Shown here piece by piece: positions 9,238-18,640 of a DNA stretch of 24,318 nucleotides. The translations under genes were made by a program, and so were the position numbers. The stretch is from Penium margaritaceum (taxonomy: Eukaryota > Streptophyta > Zygnematophyceae > Desmidiales > Peniaceae), in the NCBI GenBank assembly GCA_023375785.1, contig SZWC01003892.1, positions 114,453-138,770 on the forward strand, written 5' to 3'. Within the stretch, counting starts at the first letter, position 1, and each line of letters starts with the position of its first letter. The notes under the pieces were generated by a model. That model was not told the origin of the DNA, did not search any database, and worked only from the letters and a program-made list of their open reading frames with translations.

Positions 9238-12200
9238 ATGGTAAGAGGGGGAAACAAGGGTTTGAGATTAGTAGTTATCAACCAACAAGTACAAAGACCT
9301 TCAATAAGTAGTGGCAAGGTGTGGGTACCATACACTATGACAAACTTAAGTATGCATACGTCACTTATCATGACCAAAGAAGTTCACTACTACCATGTAG
9401 GTATATGTCACTGACCATGACCGAAGAATTTCACTATGTGTGGTCAACGTTGACAACTCATAACACAATTCACAAATGGTCAGAGGGGGGAAACAATGGT
9501 TTTGAAACACTAGTTATCAACTAGCAAGTACAAAGACTTTCAAAAAGTAGTGGCACGGTGTGGTTACCATGCACAATGACCAACCAAAGTAGGCATATGT
9601 CACTGATCATGACCAAAGAATTCCACTACGATGGGTCAACGTTGACAACTCATAACACGAGTCACAAATGGTCAGAGGAGGGAACAATGGTTTGCAAATA
9701 CTTGTTATTGACTAGTGAGTACGAAGACCTTCAATAAGTAGTGGCATAGTGTGGCTACCACTCACAATGACCAACCAAAGTAGGCATATGTCACTGGCCA
9801 TAACCAAAGAATCTCACTATGATGGTCAACGTTCACAACTCATAACATAAGTCACAAATGATCAGAGGATGGAACAATGGTTTGTGAATACTAGTTATCG
9901 TCTAGTACGTACAAAGATCTTTCATTAGTAGTGGCACGGTGTGGCTACCATGCACAATAATCAACCAAAGTAGGAATATGTCACTGACCATGACCAAAAA
10001 ATTTCACTATGTGTGGTCAACGTTGACAACCCATCATACGAGTCACAAATGGTCTGAGGAGGAAACAATGGTTTGTAAATACTTGTTATTGACTAGCAAG
10101 TACAAAGATCTTCAATAAGTAGTGGCACAGTGTGGCTACCATGCACAATGACCAACCAAAGTAGGTACATGTCACTGATCATGACAAAGAATAATTCCAT
10201 CGCATTTGTCACTGACCATGACCAAAGAATTTAACTGTGTGTTGTCAACGTTAATTACTCATAATACAAGACACAAATGGTCAGAGGGGGAAACAATGGT
10301 TTGGTAACATTAGTTATCGTCTAGCAAGTACAAAGATCTTCAATGCACAATGACCAACCAAAGTAGGCATATGTCACTGATCATGACCAAAGAATGTTTT
10401 GTGTGGTCAACGTTGACAACCCATAATACGAATCACAAATGGTCAGAGGGGGAAGCAATGGTTTGGAAACACTAGATATTAACTAGCAAGTACAAAGATC
10501 TTCAATATGTAGTGGCACGGTGTGGCTACCATGCACAATGACCAACCAAAGTAGGCTTATGTCACTGACCATGACCAAAGCGTTTCACTGTGTGTGGTCA
10601 ATGTTGACAGCTCATAATACAAGTCACAAATGGTCAGAGGAGGAAACAATGGTTTAGGAATACTAGTTATCAACTAGCAAGTACAAAGATGTTTACTAAG
10701 TATTAGCACGGTGTGACTACCATGCACAATGAACAAGCAAAGTAGGCATATGTCTCTGACCATCACCAACAAATTTCACTATAACGGGTTAACGTTCAGA
10801 ACTTATAACACAAGTCACAAATGGTCAGAGGGGGAAACAATGGTTTCCGAATACTAGTTATCAACTAGCAAGTACAAAGACCTTCAGTACGTAGCTGCAT
10901 GGTGTGGCTACCTTGCACAATGACCAACCAAAGTAGGCATATGTCACTGACCATGACCAAAGAATTTCACCATGTGTGGTCAACATTGACAACTCATAAC
11001 ACGAGTCACAAATGGTAAGAGGGAGAAAATGGTTTGGGAATACTACGTATCGTCTAACAAGTACAAAGATCTTCAATAAGTAGTGGCACGGTGTAGCTAC
11101 CATGCAAAACGACCAACCTAATGAGGCGTTTGTCACTGACCATGACCAGAGAATTCCACTATGTGTGGTCAACGTTGACAACTCACAATAAGAATCACAA
11201 ATGGTCAGAGGGGGAAACAATGGTTCGGAAACACTAGGTATTGTCTAGCAAGTACAAAGATTTTCAATACGTAGTGGCACGGTGTGGCTACCATGCATAA
11301 TGACCAACCAAAGTAGACATATGTCACTTTCCATGACCAAAAGAGTTTCACTATGGTCAACATTGACAACTCATAACACAAGTCTCAAATGGACAGAGGG
11401 GGGAACAATGGCTTGAGAATACTAGTTATTAACTAGCAAGCACAAAGACTTTCAATGAGTAGTGGCACGGTGTGGCTACCATGCACAATGACCAACCAAA
11501 GGAGGCATATGTCACTAGTCATGACCAAAGAATTTCACTATGTGTGGTCAACGTTGATAACTCATAGTACGAGTCACAAATTTTCAGAGGGGGAAAAATA
11601 GTTTGGGAATACTAGTTATCATTTAGCAAGTACAAAGACCTTCAATAAGTAGTGGCACGGTGTGACTACCATGCACAATGACCAACCAAAGTAGGCACAT
11701 GTCACTGATCATGACAAACAAAATGCACTGTGTGTGGTCAACGTTGACAGCCCATAATACGAGTCACAAATGGTAAGAGGGGGAAACAATGATTTGGGAA
11801 CACTAGGTATTGACCAACAATTACAAAGACCTTCAGCAAGTAGTAGCACGGTGTGGCTACCATGCACAACGACCAACCAAAGTAAGCATTTGTCACTGAC
11901 CATGACCAAAGAATTCAACTGTGTGTAATCAACATTGACAACTCATAATACAGGACACAAATTGTTAGAGGGAGAAACAATGGTTTGGTAACACTAGTTA
12001 TCGTCTAGCAAGTACAAAGATCTTCAATGCACAATGACCAACCAAAGTAGGCATATGTCACTGATCATGACCAAAGAATTTCAGTGTGTCGTCAACGTTG
12101 ACAATCCATAATACGAATCACAAAAGGTCAGAGGGGGAAACAATGGTTTGGAAACACTAGATATCACCTAGCAAGTACAAATATCTTCAATATGTAGTGG

Positions 12201-13411
12201 CACGGTGTGGCTACCATGCACAATGACCAACCAAAGTAGGCATATGTCACTGACCATGACCAAAGAGTTTCACTGTGTGTGGTCAATGTTGACAGCTCAT
12301 AATACAAGTCACAAATGGTCAGAGGGGGAAACAATGGTTCAGGAATACTAGTTATCAACTAGCAAGTACAAAGATCTTTACTAAGCAGTGGCACGGTGTG
12401 GCTACCATGCACAATGAACAACCAAAGTAGGCATATGCCACTGACCATCACCAAAGAATTTCACTATGATGGGTCAATGTTCACAACTTATAACACAAGT
12501 CACAAATGGTGAGAGGGAGAAACAATGGTTTGGGAACACTAGTTATCAACTAGCAAGTACAAAGACCTTCAATACTTAGCTGCATGGTGTGGCTACCATG
12601 CAGAATGACCAACCAAAGCAGGCGTATGCCACTGACCATGACCAAAGAATCTCACTATGTGTGGTCAACATTGACAATTCATAACACGAGTCACAAATGG
12701 TAAGAGGGAGAAATTTTTTTTGGAAATAGTAGGTATCGTCTAACAAGTACAAAGACCTTCAATAAGTAGTGGCACGGTGTAGCTACCATGCAAAACGACC
12801 AACCTAATGAAGCGTTTGTCACTGACCATGACCAAAGAATTCCACTATGTGTGGTCAATGTTGACAACTCACAATAAGAGTCACTAATGGTCAGAGGGAG
12901 AAACAATGGTTTGGAAACACTAGGTATTGTCTAGCGAGTACAAAGATTTTTAATACGTAGTGGCACGGTGTGGCTACCATGCATAATGACCAACCAAAGT
13001 AGGCATACGTCACTTTCCATGACCAAAAGAGTTTCACTATGTGTGGTCAACGTTGACAACTCATAACACGAGTCACAAATGGACAGAGAGGGAAACAATG
13101 GCTTGAGAATACTAGTTATCAACTAGCAAGCACAAAGACCTTAGATAAGTAGTGGCACGGTGTGGCTACCATGCACAATGACCAACCAAAGGAGGCATAT
13201 GTCACTGGCCATGACCAAAGAATTTCACTATGTGTGGTCAACGTTGATAACTCATAACACGAGTCACAAATGGTCAGAGGGGGAAAAAAGTTTGGCAATA
13301 CTAGTTATCATCTAGCAATTACAAAGACCTTCAATAAGCAGTGGCACGGTGTAGAAACCATGCACAATGACCAACCAAAGTAGGCACATGTCACTGAATA
13401 TGACCAAAGAA
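9238..13411 (+). repeat. Satellite array B1: ~190-bp monomers, forward orientation
   Basis: About 22 monomers in head-to-tail order. The TGGCAC landmark falls at 9551, 9742, 9932, 10123, 10513, 10704, 10895 and 11084, giving 189-191 bp spacing (a 390-bp step marks a rearranged pair). Each ordinary unit carries GTCAACGTTGAC (a perfect 12-bp palindrome, e.g. 9443-9454), CTAGTTATCAACTAG (6-bp arms around ATC, e.g. 10663-10677) and CATATG. TGACCA or its complement occurs several times per unit. The length is in the range common for plant centromeric or heterochromatic satellites. Short open frames inside it are satellite by-products. Confidence 0.95.
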
Positions 13412-14198
13412 TACCCCCCCCTCCTTGAAATTCGACATTTGAGTTTTTTGGAATTATGTGTTCCTGAAATTCGACTACGATTTTGCCAACAGAACTATTT
13501 TGGTGTTCCTAATTCATCGAATTGGAAATTTTCTGGCACTTTAAATTCGACAAAGAGGCCAGGTATATTTTGCCATGAGCCTTAATTTCAACGATCGTAG
13601 ACGTGCGGTGAGCAAACACTAACAGTCGCGGATTTCTAGTGTATGCAACGATGCCCAATGATGACGCAACAGATGCAAGCAACATGCAAATCTCTCCTTG
13701 CACGCTGTGATCGGACCAAAGGATACGACAGTCAAACATTCTAGCTTCACACGCACGACAGGCAGGCACGTCTTCGCACGTAAGGCACAAGGGGATACCG
13801 AACGTGCGATTGAAAAAAAAAACACACAACAGTCGAGCTTATCCTTCACTAGTTAAGAAAGTAGAGGGCAGTCAACCCGGGTTCGAAAAAGATGAAGCAT
13901 TCTAAATGGGACCTGAAATTCGACGAATCTATAACTAAATTATTTTTGTGGTCCTTCAAATTCTTTGAACGAAATACCGCATCATATTTCAACCACTACA
14001 TAACTAATTAATGTCGAAGTTACAGATCAGGGGGGTATCACTATGGGTGGTCAACGTTGACAACTCGTAGTACAGGTCACAAATGGTCAGAGGGGGAAAC
14101 AATGGTTTGGGAGTACTAGTTATCAACTAGCAATTAGAAAGACCTTCAGTAAGTAGTGGCACAGAATGGCTACCATGCACAATGACCAACCAAAGTAG
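10202..14198 (+). repeat. Tandem duplication of a ~1.69-kb satellite block (about nine monomers)
   Basis: Copy 1 is 10202-11885 and copy 2 is 11886-14198 (including a 622-bp transposon). Unusual monomer variants recur in the same order at a constant offset: the shortened junction CTAGCAAGTACAAAGATCTT-CAATGCAC at 10321 and 12005 (1684), TTCAATATGT at 10501 and 12186 (1685), the CTGCAT variant at 10895 and 12580 (1685), GCTTGAGAAT at 11411 and 13101 (1690), and GGAGGCATAT at 11501 and 13191 (1690). GCATTTG, rare among monomers that usually read GCATATG, marks all three boundaries (10202, 11886, 14199). This is a higher-order repeat above the 190-bp monomer. Confidence 0.88.
13412..14037. mobile_element. 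622-bp TIR element (MITE-like), TA target duplication
   Basis: A non-satellite insert at 13414-14035 is flanked by TA on each side (13412-13413, 14036-14037). Its ends are inverted: CCCCCC outermost on both, then an imperfect stretch, then a perfect TTCGACATT (19 of 26 positions match without gaps). The motif RAAATTCGAC occurs four times (13427, 13466, 13542, 13915), resembling the subterminal repeats that bind transposases. TA duplications are known from Tc1/mariner-type and Stowaway elements; the C-rich end recalls but does not equal Stowaway. A 106-codon minus frame (13509-13829) has no recognised domain, so the element is probably non-autonomous. Confidence 0.78.
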
Positions 14199-16618
14199 GC
14201 ATTTGACACTGACCATGACCAAAGAATGTCACTATGATGGGTCAATGTTCGCAACTCATAATACATCTCACAAATGGCCAGAGGGGGAAACAATGGTTTG
14301 GGAATACTAGTTGTCAACTAAAGTACAAAGACCTTCAAAAAGTAGTGAGACGGTGTGGCTATGATGCACAATGACCAACCAAAGTAGGCATATGTCACTG
14401 ACCATGACCAAAGAATTTCACTGTGTGTGGTCAACGTTGACAACTCATTATACAAGTCACAAATGACCAGAGTGGGAAACAATAATTTGGGAACACTAGG
14501 TATCAACTAGCAAGTACGAAGATCTTCAAAATGTAGTGGAACGCTGTGGCTACCATGCACAATGACCAACCGAAGTAGGCATATGTCACTGACTATGACC
14601 AAAGGATTCCACTATGATGGATCAATGTTCACAACTCATAATACGAGTCACAAATGGTCAGAGGGGGAAACAATGGTTTAGAAACCCTAGATATTGTCTA
14701 GAAAGTACAAAGACCTTCAATATGTAGGGGCACGGTGTGGATATCAAGCATAAGGACCAACCAAAGAAGGCATACGTCACTGCCCATGACCTTCACTATG
14801 TTTGGTCAATGTTGACAACTCATAAGACGAGTCACAAATACTCAGAGGGAGAAACAATGATTTGGGAATACTAATTATTGACTAGCAAGTACAAAGACCT
14901 TCAATAATCAGGGGTACGGTGTGGTTACCATGCACAATGACCAACAAAAATATGCATATGTCTCTGATCATGTCCAAAGAATTTCACTATGTGTGGTCAA
15001 CGTTGACAACTCATAATACGAGTCACAAATGGTCAGAGGGGGGAACAATATTTTGGAAATACTAGTTATGGTCTAGCAAGTACAAAGACCTTTAATACGT
15101 TGTGGCACGGTGTGGCTACCATGCACAGTGACCAACCAAAATAAGCATATGTCACTGATCATGACCAAAGAATTCCACCATGTGTGGTCAACGTTCACAA
15201 CTCATAATACGAGTCACAAATGGTCAGAGGGGGAACAACGGTTTGGAAATACTAGTTATCAACGAGAAAGTGTAAAGACCTTCAATAAGTAGTGGCACGA
15301 CGTGGCTACCATGCACAATGACCAACCAAAGTAGGCATATGTCACTGACCATGACCAAAGAGTTTCACCATGGGTGGTCAATGTTGACAACCCATCGTAC
15401 GGGTCACAGATGGTAAGGGGGGAAACAATGGTTTGAGATTACTAGTTATCAACTAGCACGTACAAAGACCTTCAATAAGTTGTGGCACAGTGTGGCTACC
15501 ATACACAATGACGAACCTAAGTACACATATGTCACTTATCATGACCAAAGAAGTTCACTATGTGTGGTCAATGTTGACAACTCATAATACGAGTCAGAAA
15601 TGGTCAGAGGGGGATAAAATGGTTTGGAAATAATAGTTATCGACTAGCAAGTACAAAGACCTTTAATAAGTAGTGGTACGGTGTGGCTATCATGAAAAAT
15701 GATCATGACCAAAGAATTTCACTGTGTGTGGTCAATATTGAAAACTCATAACATGAATCACAAAAGGCCAGAAGAGGAAACAATGGTTTGGGAATACTAG
15801 TTATCAACTAGCAAGTACAAAGACCTTCAATAAGTAGTGGCACAGTGTGGCTACCATGCACAATGACCAACCAAAGTAGACATAAGTCACTGACCATGGC
15901 CAAATAGTTCCACTATGTGTGGTCAACATTCACAACTCATAATACAAGTCACAAATAGTAAGAGGGGGAAATAATGGTTTGGGAATACTAGCTAACAACT
16001 GGCAAGTACAAAGACCTTCAATAAGTAGTGGAACGGTGTGGCTACCATACACAATGACCAACCAAAGTAGGCTTATGTCACTGACCATGACCAGAGAGTT
16101 TCAGTGTGTGTGGTCAATGTTGACATCTCGTAATACAAGTCACAAATGGTCAGAGCGGGAAACAATGGTTAAGGAATACTAGCAAGTACAAAGATCTTTA
16201 CTAAGTAGTGGCACGGTGTGGGTGTCATGCACCATGACCAACCAAAGTAGGCATATGTCACTGACCATCACACAAGAAGAACACTATGATAGGTTAACAT
16301 TCACAACTTATAACACAAGTTTCAAATGGTCAGAGGGGGAAACAATGGTTTGGGAATACTAGTTATCAACTAGAAAGTACAAAGACCTTCAAACTGTAGC
16401 TGCATGGTGTAGCTACCATGCACAATGACCAACGAAAGTAGGCATATGTCACTGACCATGACCAAAGAATCTCACTATGTGTGGTCAACTCATAACACGA
16501 GTCACAAATGATAAGAGGGAGAAAAATATTTTGGGAATATTAGGTATCATCTAACAAGTACAAAGACCTTCAATAAGTAGTGGCACGGTGTAGCTACCAT
16601 GCACAATGACCAACCAAA
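14038..16618 (+). repeat. Satellite array B2: ~190-bp monomers, forward orientation
   Basis: Continuation of the satellite after the transposon, about 13-14 monomers. It resumes at TCACTATGGGTGGTCAACG, exactly where array B1 was interrupted. It includes distinctive variants such as AAGCATAAGGACC near 14746 and GGTGTCATGCACCATG near 16221 that recur in array B3. A small deletion near 15690-15700 removes about 31 bp relative to the B3 copy. The array is cut at 16618, after CCAACCAAA, by the 11-bp minisatellite X. Confidence 0.93.
14535..16364 (+). repeat. Segmental duplicate, left copy (pairs with 18641-20501)
   Basis: The order and private variants of about ten monomers are shared with 18641-20501. 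Examples: CACGGTGTGGATATCAAGCA at 14731 with CACAGTGTGGATAT at 18837 (offset 4106), and GCACGGTGTGGGTGTCATGC at 16211 with 20350 (offset 4139). The 33-bp change in offset mostly reflects the small deletion near 15690. The two copies flank minisatellite X. Substitutions between them show that the duplication is not very recent. Confidence 0.85.
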
Positions 16619-16920
16619 TGTCAGAGCTGTGCCAGAGTTGTGCCATAGTTGTGCCAGAGTTGTGCCAGAGTTATGCCAGAGTTAAGCCAGAGTTGTGACA
16701 GAGTTGGTCCAGAATTGTGCGAGAGTTGTGCGAGAGTTGTGCCAGAGGTGTGCCAGAGTTGTGCCAAAGTTGTACCAGACTTGTGCCAGAGGTGTGCCAG
16801 AGTTGTGCTAGAGTTGTTCCACAGTTGTGCAAGAGTTGTGCCAGGTTTATGCCACGCTTGTGCCAGGTTTGTGCCAGAGTTGTGCCAGAGTTGTGCCAGA
16901 GTTGTGCCAGAGTTGTGCCA

Positions 16921-17314
16921 GAGTTGTGCCAGAGTTATGCCAGAGTTGTGCCAGAGTTGTGCCATAGTTGTGCCAGAGTTGTGCCAGAGATGTGCCAGAG
17001 TTGTGCCAGAGTTGTGCCAGAGTAGTGCCAGAGTTGTGCCAGAGTTGTGCCAGCGTTGTGCCAGAGTTATGCCAGAGTTGTGCCAGAGTTGTGCCATAGT
17101 TGTGCCAGAGTTGTGCCAGAGATGTGCCAGAGTTGTGCCAGAGTTGTGCCAGAGTAGTGCCAGAGTTGTGCCAGAGTTGTGCCAGCGTTGTGCCAGAGTT
17201 ATGCCAGAGTTGTGCCAGAGTTGTGCCATAGTTGTGCCAGAGTTGTGCCAGAGATGTGCCAGAGTTGTGCCAGAGTTGTGCCAGAGTAGTGCCAGAGTTG
17301 TGCCAGAGTTGTGC
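16921..17314. repeat. 132-bp higher-order unit (12 x 11 bp) in minisatellite X, about three copies
   Basis: The variant GCCATAG recurs at 16961, 17093 and 17225, exactly 132 bp apart. It is accompanied in the same order by variants GAGATGTGCC, GAGTAGTGCC, CCAGCGTTG and GAGTTATGCC. The block shows that groups of twelve units were duplicated together. Confidence 0.9.
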
Positions 17315-17797
17315 CAGAGTTGTGCCAGAGTTGTGCCAGAGTTGTGCCAGAGTTGTGCCAGAGTTGTGCCAGAGTTATGCCAGAGTTGTGCCAGAGTTGT
17401 GCCAGAGTTGTTCCACAGTTGTGCAAGAGTTGTGCCAGGTTTGCGCCAGATTTGTGCCAGATTTGTGCCAGATTTGTGCCAGGTTTGTGCCAGGGTTGTG
17501 CCAGATTTGTTCCAGGGTTATGCCAGAGTTGTGCCAGAATTGTATCAGAGTTGTACAAGAGTTGTGCCAGAATTGTGCCAGATTTGTACCAGAGTTGTGC
17601 CAGAGTCGTGGCAGAATTGTGCCAGAGTTGTTCCACAGTTCTGTAAGAGGTGTGCCAGAGTTGTGCCAAAGTTGTACCAGAGTTGTGCCATAGTTGTGCT
17701 AGAGTTGTGCTAGAGCTGTGCCAGAGTTGTGACAGAGTTGTGCCAGAGTTGTGCCAGAGTTGTGCCAGAGTTTTGCCGGAGTTGTGCCACAGTTGTG

Positions 17798-18489
17798 CCA
17801 GAGTTGTGCCAGAGTTGTGCTAGAGTTGTGCCAGAGTTGTGCCAGAGTTGTGCCCGAGTTGTGCTAGAGTTGTGTCAGAGCTGTGCCAGAGTTGTGCCAG
17901 AGTTGTACCAGAGTTGTGCCAGAGTTGTGCTAGAGTTGTGCCAGAGTTGTGCCAGAGTTGTGCCCGAGTTGTGCTAGAGTTGTGTCAGAGCTGTGCCAGA
18001 GTTGTGCCAGAGTTGTACCAGAGTTGTGCCAGAGTTGTGCTAGAGTTGTGCCAGAGTTGTGCCAGAGTTGTGCCCGAGTTGTGCTAGAGTTGTGTCAGAG
18101 CTGTGCCAGAGTTGTGCCAGAGTTGTACCAGAGTTGTGCCAGAGTTGTGCTAGAGTTGTGCCAGAGTTGTGCCAGAGTTGTGCCCGAGTTGTGCTAGAGT
18201 TGTGTCAGAGCTGTGCCAGAGTTGTGCCAGAGTTGTACCAGAGTTGTGCCAGAGTTGTGCTAGAGTTGTGCCAGAGTTGTGCCAGAGTTGTGCCCGAGTT
18301 GTGCTAGAGTTGTGTCAGAGCTGTGCCAGAGTTGTGCCAGAGTTGTACCAGAGTTGTGCCAGAGTTGTGCTAGAGTTGTGCCAGAGTTGTGCCAGAGTTG
18401 TGCCCGAGTTGTGCTAGAGTTGTGTCAGAGCTGTGCCAGAGTTGTGCCAGAGTTGTACCAGAGTTGTGCCAGAGTTGTGCTAGAGTTGT
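17798..18489. repeat. 110-bp higher-order unit (10 x 11 bp) in minisatellite X, about six copies
   Basis: TGCCCGAGTT recurs at 17851, 17961, 18071, 18181, 18291 and 18401, exactly 110 bp apart. Each is followed by the same string of variants (GTGCTAGAG, GTGTCAGAGCTG, GTACCAGAG). The copies appear identical by eye, so this block was homogenised more recently than the rest of X. Confidence 0.93.
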
Positions 18490-18640
18490 GTCAGAGTTGT
18501 GCCAGAGTTGTGCCAGAGTTGTGCCAGAGTGGTGCCAGAGTTGTGCCAGAGTTGTGTCAGAGTTGTGCCAGAGTTGTCCCAGATTTGTGCCAGAGTTGTG
18601 CCAGAGTTGTGCCAGAGTTGTGCCAGAGTTGTGCCAGAGT

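Noticed and set aside
6792..9238. Spacer as a TG...CA-bounded LTR element
   Set aside because: With TG/CA ends only TGG (3 bp) is duplicated, the two ends are not repeats of each other, and no primer-binding site or polypurine tract is seen.
16649..17713. A 354-codon Cys-rich open frame (and others up to 202 codons on the minus strand) inside minisatellite X
   Set aside because: An 11-bp unit without stops is open in all six frames and automatically gives an 11-residue peptide repeat; openness shows no selection for coding.
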